Shown one piece after another: positions 1 to 10,589 of a DNA stretch of 64,000 nt. Position numbers and translations under genes: made by a program. Each line of letters begins with the position of its first letter. The first letter of the stretch is position 1. The DNA is from Isochrysis galbana (lineage: Eukaryota > Haptophyta > Isochrysidales > Isochrysidaceae). The stretch lies in the NCBI GenBank assembly GCA_018136815.1, contig CM030934.1, forward strand, positions 4,661,587 through 4,725,586. Reading direction: 5' to 3'. The notes beneath the pieces were generated by a model. It was not told the origin of the DNA and did no database searches. It saw only the letters and a program-made list of their open reading frames with translations.

Positions 1-2
1 CG

Positions 3-902
3 GCAGGCCGAAGTGGCGAGCTTGCTACGCGTGAGCCCTGCACGTTTGCGCGACCGGGCGGGGGGAAGGACTGGAGGCGCACAGCCAAGCACCGTCTGAT
101 GGCGTTGTTAGCCCATCTGACGCTCGTAGAGGAGGCCGCCCGTCTAAACCTGACTCGGGTTATGATCCTCGAAGCTGACGCGGTGCCATCGCTCGCAAAT
201 GAAGAGCTTTCGGTGAATCGCTCGCGCGCGGCTCGAATCTCGCGGCGGCTCGCGCAGATCCTGGCATCGGAGGCGCCGTGGTCGGTGCTTCGCCTAAGCG
301 GCATCTTCTACTCGCAGGAGTTTGCTCCTAGGCTCCCCGGCGGCGGGCGCAGGTGCTCCGACCACTGTCGGTGCGTCCCGTGGCCGACCAGCAGTGTGCC
401 TGACCCGCAATTCCCGTGGCTCTGCGAAATCCGCGCGGACCCGAGCCCGTCCGACACGGTCCTCCCAATGGTTGCGCGGTTAGGCCATTGGTGCGACGTG
501 CGTGACACAGCGGCCTACGCTATCCATCGGCGCGCCTTTGCTACGTTTACCGGTTACTTGGGACGGCTGCGCGGGCAGCCCGGGTGGCTCCGCAATGGAG
601 CTAACGACGTGCCAGCCATAGACAATTGGATACCCCATGCGCTCCCCTCTGTGTATGCCCTCCCCACCTTGGTCTCACAGCCATTCGCTGCAAACGACTC
701 GCAAGGTGCGACGGCACTGATGCGCCAGACTAGTGCCCGGCAGTTTGCTAGGTGGTGCGTCGGGGCGCGTGAGAACGCGCGGACGCATGCTGGAGACGAT
801 TCCAAGACCGATCGACGAAGGAGGTCGATGAAGATGTCATCGTTTGCTACGAGGCACATCTATTTGATGAGAGAAGACTCGGCCGGAGGGGAAGCAGAGT
901 AG
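3..902 (+). CDS. GT25-like glycosyltransferase, C-terminal part (5' end outside window)
   Basis: The frame is open from the first bases of the window through the ATG at 99 to a stop at 900-902, so the gene probably begins upstream. The order of motifs fits a GT25 / LPS-type glycosyltransferase: an alpha-helical stretch before a beta strand ending in an acidic motif (VMILEADAVPS, about 35 residues into the visible frame), then WSVLRLSGIFY, then a segment like the family's typical Tyr-rich strand (DTAAYAIHRRAFATF), then VPAIDNWIPH and YALPTLVSQPF, which matches the usual final D-x-W and P-x-x-x-Q-P elements. The acidic motif reads EAD rather than the classical EDD. The last 60 residues are basic, low in structure and probably a tail. 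Role in glycan building in the Golgi or ER is inferred from the family only. An unrelated small GT-A-like enzyme is the alternative. Confidence 0.6.
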   Translation, partial: AGRSGELATREPCTFARPGGGKDWRRTAKHRLMALLAHLTLVEEAARLNLTRVMILEADAVPSLANEELSVNRSRAARISRRLAQILASEAPWSVLRLSGIFYSQEFAPRLPGGGRRCSDHCRCVPWPTSSVPDPQFPWLCEIRADPSPSDTVLPMVARLGHWCDVRDTAAYAIHRRAFATFTGYLGRLRGQPGWLRNGANDVPAIDNWIPHALPSVYALPTLVSQPFAANDSQGATALMRQTSARQFARWCVGARENARTHAGDDSKTDRRRRSMKMSSFATRHIYLMREDSAGGEAE

Positions 903-1980
903 AGGCTTCTACAATTCCTTGGCCAGCGGGCCGGAACCTGCCGCCACGCGGAGCATTTTGGCATCAGTAGATCATTGGTGCCCAACTAGGCGCACTGTCT
1001 TAGCAGCATGTTCCATGGTGGATTACTATTGATGACGGGGTGTCAAGTGCTAGGGGAGGCATCTGTCACACATCATTCAACACTGCACACGAGTTCACGA
1101 TGGATTAGACACGGTGTGGGAGTGGGGGTGCCAGACCCAGCACCCCTCCCCCCCCCACGGGACCGCCCCCAAAACTAGAGGTGGGGGAGAGTGGGTTGAA
1201 AAAAAAACTCTTCTTGATCCGGAGGCCCACATTTTTATCGTCGGACCGGGGACCGGGGGAAGACTTCCCCTCGTCTCTCTCCCCGCTCGAATCCGAATCC
1301 GAGGCAGAGCGATGGCGATGGCGACCGACCCGCCTGACAGGCCGACCTTCGCCGCGCTCCAGCGAGAGCACGGCGGTGGTCAGCCCACCCTTGTCGATGG
1401 TGCTCGGACTAAATGGTCCGGGTACACTGGTCGGCGGTCTCACCGGCGTTTCATGCCACCGCACTCGGCCGATTTCTGCTGCTGCTCACCTGCGCCACGC
1501 AGCATGGCCGCCAGCGCCCCACACCACACCACTTCCAGCCCCAACCCCAACCTGAGGAGGATGACACCGGCTTGCCTACGCGCTCCTACGCGCAGAACCC
1601 CATCCAGCCTATCGGTACGCTACCTCCCAACCCCGCAGACTACCCAACCGCGAGCTCGGGAATCGTGGCGAGCATTGCAATACAGCCCTCTTGGCGCGCT
1701 GCGCTGCTTCCGCAGGACTCCCTGTGCCATCTACCGAACGGTCGCCAAGTGCATCGCGTTCGCGAACTCGTTGGCACCGGGGCAGCGTATGAGCCTCCTC
1801 AGCAAGAACTCTCACCCAGCGCGCCCGGTCGCGTTCGAAAGTTGGGCACTCCGGCCCATTCGGCTGGGTGACGTTAGCGTAGTTGACGGCGCCACACACG
1901 GTCAACCACAGCGCGATGCGCGCGGGCGGCGGCGGCGATTGGCGTGGCTGCTAGGGCGGCATCTTTGGATATGATGATTC
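903..1980. other. Intergenic, no gene supported
   Basis: No reading frame here looks like a protein; the long plus-strand frame at 1114-1974 is rich in Pro, Arg and Ser, typical of GC-rich noncoding DNA. There are short poly-C and poly-A runs near 1147 and 1200. Confidence 0.5.
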
Positions 1981-1982
1981 TT

Positions 1983-2012
1983 AAGTCGCGTTCCGTCAAA
2001 AGAGGGCCAGGT
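1983..2012 (+). repeat. 30-bp sequence repeated exactly at 29033-29062
   Basis: Starts AAGTCGCGTTCCGTCAAAAG and continues for ten more bases (AGGGCCAGGT). The same 30 bp lie at 29033-29062, and the first 23 bp at 61483-61505. The sequences on either side differ, so this short block is conserved by itself. Confidence 0.7.
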
Positions 2013-2200
2013 TATTTGTTTTCTTTTCAGTCTGTACAATTACAAGGCCCAATATTATTATTGCAAGTTGCAAGGTTATTTGTTTTCTTTTTGGTCTATT
2101 GTTACAATTACAAGGTGTTCTCATATTATTGTCAGGTTATTTGTTTTCTTTTTGATCTATTATTACAATTACAAAGCTCAATGTTATCGTTGCAAAGCTA
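2009..2200 (+). repeat. Imperfect tandem repeat, about 65-70 bp x 3
   Basis: Three diverged units each hold GGTTATTTGTTTTCTTTT, then a TCT/GTC motif, then ACAATTACAA. A single related unit occurs at about 16826-16873. The tract is AT-rich unlike its neighbours. Confidence 0.6.
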
Positions 2201-2539
2201 ATCACGCCCCCCCCCACTCCCAACCACCCCCAGCTACGCCTGCTGAGTTTTTTTCTGTCCTGCTTCCACACGCATCTGATCCATCCACACGCATCTGGTG
2301 ACCGAGTCGCTTGGCGATGAAGACAAAGTACTGGCCCATGGTGAAGGAGCGAGGCTTGTGGGGGAAGAGGAGAGTGAAGCGGGGTGTAGATGTCTGGGAG
2401 GAAGACTCTGGATGTTCGCCAGATGCGTGTGCACGCCGTGCGCATGATGAGTGGCACGCGCGGGGATCCTTCGTCCAAGCAAGCGCACGCCGTGAACCCC
2501 CCCCCCCCCGCGGGGACTCCGTGCGTGCGCATGGAAGTT

Positions 2540-2870
2540 TCCGCACGCCGTCACCGATGTGCGGTTTCGTCAGTCGCACGATACTGCACATGCGGCGTCT
2601 CCGCGGGCGGAAAAAGTTTCTATGCGCACGCACGGCGCCCTCGCGAGGGGGGGGGGGCCGATGCGCATACGCACGGCGTGCACAATGATTGCAAGTAATC
2701 ACACGTGCTGCGCAACGAAACATCTCGTATACGGCTACTTTACGTTAATGTGGGCCTTAGGGGAAAAAGTTTCTATGCGCACGCACGGCGCCCCCGCGGG
2801 CCGCGGGGTGGCCGATGCACATCGCGCCGTGCCCATAGTTACAAGTAATCACAATCGAAAAGCGCCGACA
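2540..2870 (+). repeat. Dispersed repeat with internal duplicates, related to 61240-61480
   Basis: The block GAAAAAGTTTCTATGCGCAC followed by GCACGGCGCCC occurs twice (about 2610 and 2765). The second unit, with the preceding CACGTGCTGCGC, CTATACGGCTA and GGGCCTTAGG motifs and following GATGCACATCGCGCCGTGCC, is matched in the same order and orientation at 61280-61480. The function is unknown. Confidence 0.6.
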
Positions 2871-2955
2871 CGGCGCCCTCAGGGGGGACACGCGTCGCGG
2901 GAAGCAGGGAATGTTACGCTAGTCTACATTTAATTTTAAAATAACGCTATGTGTA

Positions 2956-3015
2956 CAACTGTGGACATTCGATCGCTCAATTCGACTCATGTCCCACATT
3001 TGACGGAACGACACC
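2956..3015 (+). repeat. 60-bp segment shared with 58384-58445 (inverted)
   Basis: AACTGTGGACATTCGATCGC, then TCAATTCGACT and GACGGAACGACACCT, is matched with only a few differences on the minus strand at 58384-58445. It ends next to the hairpin-headed element at 3029, which seems to have inserted into or beside it. Confidence 0.65.
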
Positions 3016-3028
3016 TTTGTGCCATTCT

Positions 3029-3575
3029 CAACTAACTTTATAGTTGGTCGCCATGGAGCGCGCCGCCGCTCCCCATCTCTCCTTCGGGTCCCCCGCCGCG
3101 CCCCCCCCCCCCCCCCAGCACCCATGGAGCTGTCGCGCTGGCGAAGCGACCGCGTCTGCCCGCAGAGGCCGAGCAGGTGAGCGCGATCCCGGTCGCGCCA
3201 CACGGCCCGTGGCCCCGGCCACACCAGCCACAGCAGCCGTGCTGGCCCACCTCATGGTGGGCCACAAGCTGTGGAGGACAGAGAGCCAGTACCACCCAAG
3301 ATGGATCACTCAACCACCACGCATGCCTTATGGCAGAGGCCTCTCCCACCCTGGACCCTGGGTCTTTCACCCATTGTAACTTGTGGGGAGTTAAAATGGG
3401 AGCCGGGAGTGCCTGCGAGGGGGGAGATTCGAAGGGGTGCATAGGTGTATGTGTCTGTGGCAGGAGCACGCGTCAAGGTGTACAGGCAAGTGCGCTGAGG
3501 GTTGTCGTGGTAGTACCGGGCTAGTGACAGTAGTGGTACTAACGCTCAGTTATTTTATTACTCCACTCGCAACTA
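3029..3575 (+). mobile_element. Hairpin-headed repeat family, copy 1
   Basis: Starts with an inverted repeat (CAACTA at 3029-3034, TAGTTG at 3041-3046, six-base loop), then GTCGCC and ATGGAGCGCGCC at 3053. The short ORF (MERAAAPHLS...) is Pro/Ala-rich and is broken by a poly-C run. Its continuation (GCGAAGCGACCGCG, then CACGGCCCGTGGCCCCGGCC and GCATGCCTTATGGCAGAGGC) is closely matched by the copy at 61986 on the minus strand. The 3' end, with AACTTGTGGGGAGT and an AT-rich TTATTTTATT, is shared with 34370-34560. Boundaries of the 3' end are approximate and I found no target duplication for this copy. Confidence 0.6.
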
Positions 3576-3661
3576 CTGATCACACCGCCCGCATAGCATA
3601 AGTAACAAGTAAAGACAATACCCCACCACAATCACCCCAGGTTCGTTTGTTCACATCCTCG

Positions 3662-5248
3662 TCATCTTGAAGTTGCAGTCTCAGGGGCTGCAACGCCAGG
3701 CGAGATGAAGCAATCGCCACTTTCTGCCCGCGGAGAACGCGGGCTGAGCAGCTCTCCTCCCCGTAGCGAGCGTTGTGAACAAGTTTCCCAGGAGGCTCTC
3801 CTGGTGCCGTTCGCCACTCCAGCTGCAACTCCACAAGGCTTCGACAACGGAGAGGGCATTGTTGCACCTTTTGCAGTGTACTCCACCTCACGAAAGGATA
3901 TCCTCATCGGAGAAATGGGAATGTCGCTCGCGCACATGGAGGGATCGATGGGTGGTGCGTTCGTGCCATTTGTGCATTGCCTCCCGTTGTCAGGGTTTGG
4001 CCCCCCCCCATCATTGCCATTGCTGTCAGCTTGCCTAGACTGTCCGTGCAATTTAGCGCACTGCATTTCCACGTCTGCGAACAGCTCTTCCTTTGAAATT
4101 ACTCGCCCTCTTGCACTGAGGGTTGGCGTCGGGTACAGTGACGACCTCTCAAGCAGCTTGCCTGACTCCGAGTCATCACCCACGCCGTCTTTCCACAACC
4201 CATGCGGACGCATCTTCTGCAACCAGACATCGATTGCTCCGCCCGTGGCCGACAGGTTGAAGAATGCGGTCGCACCAATGACAAGACCAATGCCGGCGAC
4301 AACGCGCAGTGTAAGTGGCACATGGAATGCAACAGCGGAGACCAAGGCGTTGAGCACAATGGAAATGCCGACGGCAAACGTCTTCAGGATGTTATCGGCG
4401 TACTTGAGAGCCATGGACACCGCTATGCCACCCACCGCATTGAGGCACACGGCGACCCAGACAACTTCATTGAAGCCCACCATAAGCCCACCATCGAGCA
4501 ATGCGCGGTAGTCGTAAACGCACATCGTCATGGCGGCCACAGGCAGTGCAAAAATGGAGAGCTGAATGCTTTGCAACCAGAGGGTCAGCCGAACCGTCTT
4601 GAAGAGCCGCTCGAGGAAGACGCCCGAATATGCAGAAAGCATGGTCGCTAGCATCATTGCCCCGGCGCCACTGAGCGAGTTCTTAGGAGCTGTGAGGCCG
4701 CTGGCGCCAGTTCCAGTCTCCTTCAAGCGAGAGCTCTGTTTGTCCCCCATTTGAATCACTACCAACCCGCATGTGAGGGTGAAGAGCGCACACCACTGCA
4801 GCCATGTCAGCTTCCGGCCCAACATGAGCACAGTTGCGACTGCTGTGGTAATGATCTTCATCTGCGAAGTGACCGCGGCCGTGACCGGGTCGAGGTGCGA
4901 GAGCGCGTAGTACCACAAATTGTTCTGGAGCGTGTAGCAGAGAGCGGGCACGGCAAAGAGCAGGGTCGAGGACCCGTTCTCGCAGACAAGCGAGGCGACC
5001 TGCGAGAGTGCAACGACGGGCGACTTCACCTCGCATGCGAGCAGGCCCATGGCAGCGATGAGTTTGAAGCACTCGGCAAGAAAGACGGCGACGGTGGGCA
5101 GGTAGGCGGGCGTTAGCGTGCGCGAGTACGAGGTGACGAGGATCAGTGAGGAGTTCTGAACGACGATTAGCGCGAGGCACCAGCCACGGAGCGTGCGATC
5201 CCAGCTGAAGCTCGCCGCCTTGGCCTCGGCGGCCGGCGAGCGTCGCAT
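3662..5248 (-). CDS. SLC35A-type nucleotide-sugar transporter (UDP-galactose / CMP-sialic acid transporter family)
   Basis: This 528-residue intronless gene starts at ATG 5248. Residues about 15-330 form the nucleotide-sugar transporter fold with about ten membrane helices (for example LALIVVQNSSLILVTSYSRT, then YLPTVAVFLAECFKL). The family landmarks are present: ALCYTLQNNLWYYALSHLDP followed by VTSQMKIITTAVATVLMLGR, and near the end ADNILKTFAVGISIVL. Such proteins exchange a nucleotide sugar for UMP/CMP across Golgi membranes; the sugar cannot be told from sequence alone. After the last helix comes an unusual hydrophilic Ser/Pro-rich tail of about 190 residues. The tail keeps frame and codon use, so it seems genuine. 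It may act in sorting or regulation (inference). Confidence 0.9.
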   Translation of the reverse strand: MRRSPAAEAKAASFSWDRTLRGWCLALIVVQNSSLILVTSYSRTLTPAYLPTVAVFLAECFKLIAAMGLLACEVKSPVVALSQVASLVCENGSSTLLFAVPALCYTLQNNLWYYALSHLDPVTAAVTSQMKIITTAVATVLMLGRKLTWLQWCALFTLTCGLVVIQMGDKQSSRLKETGTGASGLTAPKNSLSGAGAMMLATMLSAYSGVFLERLFKTVRLTLWLQSIQLSIFALPVAAMTMCVYDYRALLDGGLMVGFNEVVWVAVCLNAVGGIAVSMALKYADNILKTFAVGISIVLNALVSAVAFHVPLTLRVVAGIGLVIGATAFFNLSATGGAIDVWLQKMRPHGLWKDGVGDDSESGKLLERSSLYPTPTLSARGRVISKEELFADVEMQCAKLHGQSRQADSNGNDGGGPNPDNGRQCTNGTNAPPIDPSMCASDIPISPMRISFREVEYTAKGATMPSPLSKPCGVAAGVANGTRRASWETCSQRSLRGGELLSPRSPRAESGDCFISPGVAAPETATSR

Positions 5249-5269
5249 GCACGCAGCAGGTGGGTAGGG

Positions 5270-5950
5270 GAGCCGCCACAGTAGCCGTGAGAAGGGTGGG
5301 AATGGGCTGGGTGGGGTGTGGGTGTGGGGGTGGGGGAGTGGGGGGGGGTGGTGCGGGGGGTAGGGTGAGGTGGGAGGTGGAGGTGTATGGTGTTTGAAGG
5401 GTGGAGGTGTGAGGTGTGGGCGGTGTGAGGCTTGGGGGTGGGGGGTTGGAGATGGGGATGGGTGGATGGGGAGCGGCGGTGGCGGCAGCGAGAGGGCGGC
5501 CCGCCGAGCCGACGTGACTGTCGAGCGCCGCGCGGCGCACCGCCCGGCCTCCTCCGTCTCTTCTTTCTTCTCTCGGCGCGCCTCTTTTCTCTTCTAATGT
5601 GGGCTCCCTCTCTATCGCCTACTACTCTGCCGTTCAGTCTCTCTCTCTCCCCCCCTCTCCCCCTCTCCCTTCCTTTCTATCTCTCTCCATCTATGTAGAT
5701 CCCTATCTCGTTGGGTAGCTCTCTCGCTCCTTCCCTCTCCCCTCCTCCCTCTCCCTCCCTTCTCCCTCCCTCCTCTCTTTCCTCTTATCTCCTCTCTTTC
5801 TTCTGATCTCTTCCCTATCCCCCTCTCTCTGCTCCACCCCCTGCTCCCTTTCTCTCTCGCTCGAGCTCTCGCTCCCCCTCTTTTCTTTTCTCCTCACTCT
5901 CACATGCTCTGGCTCTCCCTCTCATCTCCCACTCCCCGCTGCGGCGGCGC
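5270..5950. repeat. G-rich then CT-rich low-complexity 5' flank of the transporter gene
   Basis: From 5270 to 5480 the plus strand is a GGTGTGGGGG-type tract. From 5560 to 5900 it is almost pure C/T (TCTCTCTCTCCCCCC). No gene is visible. Comparable purine/pyrimidine tracts lie at the 5' sides of the GT13, FtsZ and SWR1 genes. Confidence 0.7.
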
Positions 5951-6870
5951 CTCCCCAAGATGCACAAAACAAATATGGAGATTCGTATTAGCTACGGTGC
6001 CAGGCTTCTCACGCGGATGGGTGTAGGGTGTATATGCCTTATAGAAATATTTTAGAATTCTCCTAGGCACGCGCACAGTCTAACAATGGGTAGGGTGGGT
6101 TGGGAGTTGGGGGGAGTTGGGAGATGGGAGAGCGAAAGCCGAGAGAGAAGTCTAGAGCTCCTGTCGCATCCGCGATCGACTTAAGACCTTCTGCTACTTC
6201 GTGCGTCTTCGTGCTCAATCGTCCTTGTTCGCCGCGGAGTTGTACTCGTAACTTGTAGGACTCTTCATTCGTAATTCGCCCTTCGCTCCTTGCCGTCGCG
6301 CCGCCTATTGCGCCTTCCGCCCTGCTCCGCCGGACGCTGAGACCGCCCGCTCCAGCCACCCAGACAATTGGCGCTATGGCACTGGCGATGGAATAAAATT
6401 TTTTTCCAACTGGGAAGGTGCTGGTCCGAAGTTTTTTCTTCAGTGAAGGTGCAGGTGAAGGTGAGAGTGCAGGAACTGCAGGTGCAGGTGAAGACACGGT
6501 GAACGGGGCGCGCTGGGCGGCCAGTAGCCCGCCAAGGTGGCTGTTGATCGTGCTCGCGTGGGATTGCAAGTTGAGAGCCAAAATTGATCAAGTGGTGGGG
6601 CACACCACCCATGTTATCGGAAAAACTAGGCAGGCACCTGCACTGCACGCACACTCCTTCACTCCAACTGCGGCATCGACGCCACATACAGCTGCGGAGC
6701 CCATGCGCGCACATCGAATCCCGCGCGCACACACCCGTTCTATTCAACACAAGATCCTCAAGCTGATTCATTCACTTATGCGGACATGGGAAGCGCAGCA
6801 GCGGAAGTGCAGCAGCAACACAACAGCCCCGCGCTGAACACATGAAGTGCACCCCAGCGGGGGGCCCATT
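5951..6870. other. Intergenic, no gene supported
   Basis: Frames here are short or Pro/Arg-rich. A short motif TGTCGCATCCGCGATCGAC at 6164 recurs at about 15741, and a related TGTCGCATTCGCGA occurs at 37434. A small run of GGTGCAGGTGAAG-type repeats lies at 6417-6500. Confidence 0.4.
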
Positions 6871-6871
6871 T

Positions 6872-7507
6872 TCAGAGGCTGGGCACGTTGTTGTCGCTGT
6901 CGCTCGAACATGCTCCCTCCGCTATTTCACCCTGCTGCGTTTCCTCGTGCTGTTCGTCCGTCTCGACTCCGGCTGATTCCAGACGCGTGCGCTCCCTGCC
7001 GCTCTTGTAGAAGAAGACAGCCAGCACTGTGCGAGCAGTGCTTGCGCCAGACCTGTGGTACATGCGAGACAGTAGCACATGGGCGTCACCAATCTCCTTG
7101 AAAACAGCGGGCGCTGCAGCGCCGGCGACGTGAAGGCTGCTTTCATCTGCTGTAAGCTTAACAACTGCCGTGAAGACCGCCGACTTTCCGTGCCGAAGAT
7201 CTTGGTGGTACGTGAAGTGGGAGTGCAGGTCGTACTTGAAGAGGAAGTCAACGAAGATGAGCTGCAGGCACGTGCTGTCCTGCACCGTCAACTCCATGTG
7301 GCGAAATCCAGCGAAAGAGAGGCGCCTTATGATGGACTTGTTCATGACGGTAAGGCTTATGAAGGGCTCGCATGTGGCGGTGTCGTGGTTGATCAAGGAG
7401 AGTGCTGCAGCGTTGAGCGTCAGCACACATCCCTTCTGCTTCCAGCCTTCGAAGATGGGCGCATTGACGTGTGGGTAGGGCGCGCCCCGGCGAGTGCATG
7501 ATCACCA
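6872..7507 (-). CDS. Unrecognised protein fragment
   Basis: An open minus-strand frame reads about 210 residues from just after a stop near 7508 to a stop at 6872. It has balanced composition with beta-strand-like alternation (VLTLNAAALSLINHDT, then PFISLTVMNKSIIRRLSF, then MELTVQDSTCLQLIFVDFL) and a polar acidic C-terminus. No ATG lies at the beginning, so it is either an internal exon or a truncated copy. It abuts the 5' side of a hAT transposon on the other strand. I do not recognise the family; the alternating strands faintly recall VPS13-type repeats, but I would not call it that. Confidence 0.35.
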
Positions 7508-8950
7508 CCATGGGCGACGGCACACTACACGGCAACAAGATGGTGGAGCTGGAGTTCCTCACCCACCCCGACAAGAAGCGCAAGCGCAAATGGGTCGCCA
7601 AGGCCGGCGTGGTGCGCCGCTGCGTAGCTGCTCATAGGTGTAGAGTGGACAGTCTACCATTCTCACATTCTCACTTCTTGTGTTGCTCTCTTTCTCTGTT
7701 CATCAGGTCCCGGTCGCCGCCACCCAGTCAAGTGATGAGGATGAGGGAGAAGAGATGGAGGTTGACGCGGTGGCGGGCCACAGCGGCCCCACCCTTGCTG
7801 CACATGAGCGTGCGCGTAGGATGAAACAGAAACCTCCCGTGGGTGTCCGGGGGGCACAGCGGACGGGCGTGCGCAAGACACCAGAGCCATCAAAACACAC
7901 TGTGCAACAGCGCGTGAACCAACACCCTAATTAATGATTGCTTACATATTTCGCCGGACGGAACACTGTTTTGCCGTGCGTGCAAGACAGGCATCTCCGC
8001 CAAATTTGCGAATTTCAACACCCACTTAACCTCCTTAAAGCACAAGCAGAACGTCGCGGAGTTAGCCAAGCGCGAGAAGAAGGAGAACGCCCTGGGCGAG
8101 TTCATCACCGGCTACTACAAGGCCAACCCTTCTGAGTCAGGTGCCTGCGTGCCTCCTCAGACCCTTGTCTTCAGATGGACGGTGGTTGAATGCTTCCTCG
8201 AGAGCGGCATTGCCTTATCTAAGCTGGATGAGATGCGCAAGTATTAGCAAGTAAGTAGGTGGTGGCACGGCGGCACCCACCGTCCACCGTAAGTAAGCCG
8301 TGCATGTATTATAACCATAGTTGTGTGGATATTTCCTCGCATATTTGGGGCCGTGGCTGGGATATTTCTTGGATATTTTGGATGGATATTTGGGCAAAAA
8401 TTTGTGGATATTTTGGCCTACCACTAGTGGCCACACTCAGCTTAGCATGGACACTGGATTGGAAGCCCGCGCCCTCGCCTGGCAGTACCTTGCCGGCGGC
8501 ACCTCCAACTGCAGCTGCCCCAGCCCCACGTCGGCCAACCCGGCCATGGGATGGTCGATGATGTCTTTGTTTTCTGTCCCGATCGCGCCGCAGGCTGTCG
8601 ACACAGGTTGCCAAATCGGCGTGGTTGGCGCAGACATCCGCGACGACCTCGAAAACTACCTCGCCATGCCGCAAGAGAGCAACCTAGACCTAGATGTTTT
8701 GGCGTGGTGGAGAGCCCGCGACCACCACCTGCCAGCTGCTAGCGGATATGACCACCGGCCGGACTGCAGGCTTGCCAGCGTTGTTGGCCAAGATGGCGCG
8801 CCATTACCTCGGACGGCCGGCTAGCTCAGCGGGCGTTGAGCGCGTGTTCTCGAAGGCGGGCAAACTTCATGATGACCTCAAGGCCTCGCAAGTAGACGAA
8901 ACCCTGGAGCATGCTCTCCTTGCTGCCCAGCAACCCCGGGAGTGCGCAAT
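7501..8950 (+). mobile_element. Decayed hAT-superfamily DNA transposon
   Basis: Three coding remnants lie in order. At 7501-7630 a basic N-terminus reads HPDKKRKRKWVAKAG. At 7950-8240 a BED-like zinc finger (LFCRACKTGI, then H-x-x-x-L-K-H-K) leads into ECFLESGIALSKLDEMRKY. At 8600-8940 lies the C-terminal hAT dimerisation domain with LAWWRARDHHLP in one frame and YLGRPASSAGVERVFSKAG in the next. The middle of the transposase, including most of the catalytic core, is missing, and the C-terminal domain changes frame near 8750. A 5' intron may exist, since TTCATCAG precedes the acidic segment at 7707. I could not identify terminal repeats. Confidence 0.75.
8254..8425. mobile_element. Short hAT-like MITE inside the hAT relic
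   Basis: Ends are TAGGTGGTGGCA on the left and TGGCCTACCACTA on the right, an imperfect inverted pair. The body holds repeated GGATATTT motifs. The same subterminal motif, as AAATATCC, marks the element at 39962-40423, whose ends are TAGGGGTTGGCA and TGCCTACCCCTA-like. It lies between the N- and C-terminal parts of the hAT relic. No target duplication was found. Confidence 0.5.
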
Positions 8951-8954
8951 GCTA

Positions 8955-10356
8955 CCCCTTCGCCACACACTAGACGGTAAAAAACGACTAGACCAAATCA
9001 CCGTATCAGACATAACGCGAGAATACCTTAAAGATGGCCCTAGAGCCAAGCCCCAGCCAGCCCAAGAAGCGTGGGCACGGAAGCTCGAACTGACCCAAGA
9101 AGAGTAGATGAGCGTGGCAAAACTCTACACCCACCCCCTGCTGCTCAAACATACGGACAAACACCCCCATTTCAAACACATCACCCATAGAAGGATAGGC
9201 ACGCGCAACCGATTCGCCGCGGCACCTACTACGAGATGCAGACTATGCGGGAAACACCGCGAGAACTCGACGCACCTGGCACCTGGCCAGATGCCCCTCC
9301 ACACAACAAATATTCCAAGCCATAGAAGCTGTGGCAGGGTACACGCCGAAAAGGAACAGATCAACGGCCCAGAAAATCAAGGATAGGCTGTTCGCATACC
9401 CGAACACACCGACGCCGGACAGCCTCAAAGCCCTCTACCTCATATCATGGCGATATATAATAGGCGACTTCTACAGAGTGGAGTTCGATAACTACACCTT
9501 CCACCACGTGCCGGTCATTGAGAGGGCCCTTGTCAGATTCACGGCCCTCGTCAGAGGCCTTGAACCCCCGGACAGGACCTCAACCGCACGCACCAGTAAA
9601 GCCTCCCAAGGGAGAAAACCGAAGCTTAAATCCCCGCGCGAGCTGTGCGCCCCTGTCTTTACGATCAACGACAAAGGCACCCTAGTGCTAGGCACAAACC
9701 TGACCGCGGTAGCACAAGCGCTCAATATGGCCGATAGACTCGCTTAATCGCACATAGACCACCGCCGCGACTCACCCTTCTACTCGTCCCCAGCCCTCAG
9801 ACCCGATGAGACACACCCACTCGCTGCCTTAACTCAAAACGGGAACGCTAAAACCGGTAGCCCGAAAGCGCCCGATGGCGCAGGAGGAAGTGGAGGAAAA
9901 CCTATCGGGGATCGGAACACGCCGCCTGCTACCCTAGTGCTAGGCACCCTAGTGCTAGGCACAAACCTGACCGCGGTAGCACAAGCGCTCAATATGGCCG
10001 ATAGACTCGCTTAATCGTTAATCGCACATAGCACATAGACCAACGCCGCGACTCACCCTTCTACTCGTCCCCAGCCCTCAGACCCGATGAGACACACCCA
10101 CTCGCTGCCTTAACTCAAAACGGACAACGCTAAAACCGGTAGCCCGATGGCGCAGGAGGAAGTGGAGGAAAACCTATCGGGGATCGGAACACGCCGCCTG
10201 CTGCAGGAAACCCCACACACCCAGCCCCTAGGTAGGCCCCTAGGTAGCGCACGAGGGACGGGCCGCAAGGCAGGTGGGGGGGGGCGAGTGCAGCGGGCGT
10301 GGCTGCATAGTTAAGATGCAGAGTCGCGCGCGCGGCGAGAATGTTAAGAAGTTTTT
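8955..10356 (+). mobile_element. 3' part of a LINE (non-LTR retrotransposon)
   Basis: From about 8960 a frame reads a LINE-type C-terminal region (AWARKLELTQEE, a TAG at 9105-9107 probably in place of a Trp codon, then HITHRRIGTRN). It enters a C-x2-C...H...C zinc knuckle (CRLCGKHRENSTHL). The frame changes near 9265, after which it reads HLARCPSTQQIFQAIEAVAG to a stop at 9747. The 3' UTR includes a duplication (see 9680-10200) and ends GAGAATGTTAAGAAGTTTTTT at 10337-10356. That tail recurs in five other places, twice as a very short insertion with a 17-bp target duplication. No reverse transcriptase domain is present, so the element is 5' truncated. Confidence 0.7.
9680..10200 (+). repeat. 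Tandem duplication in the LINE 3' end, unit about 265 bp
   Basis: The stretch beginning CTAGTGCTAGGCACAAACCT, running through ATGGCCGATAGACTCGC and CCCAGCCCTCAGACCC to GGGGATCGGAACACGCCGCC, appears twice (about 9680-9935 and 9945-10200) with only small insertions. CTAGTGCTAGGCACC is also repeated at the junction (9936-9960). Confidence 0.8.
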
Positions 10357-10589
10357 TGGGGGGGGGGAGCTTCTTGAGCCCTGTATTGTAAAACCCCTCT
10401 GTTCTTCGTCAACTAAAAAAAGTAGTACTACTACAATAGAGAGTCATCACGAGGGCGAGTTCAAGAAATACTTACTACTCCCTACATACTCTTCCTGACT
10501 GGGAGTCTTCACGTAGCGACGATTCGGAGTACTCGCGTATTCAGCTCGAGCTGCCGCCCCGCCCTCAGCGCGCGCGGAGCGAGTGCAGG

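Noticed and set aside
1114-1974. 286-residue plus ORF
   Set aside because: Pro/Arg/Ser-rich with no motif; overlapping frames are equally open, as expected for GC-rich noncoding DNA.
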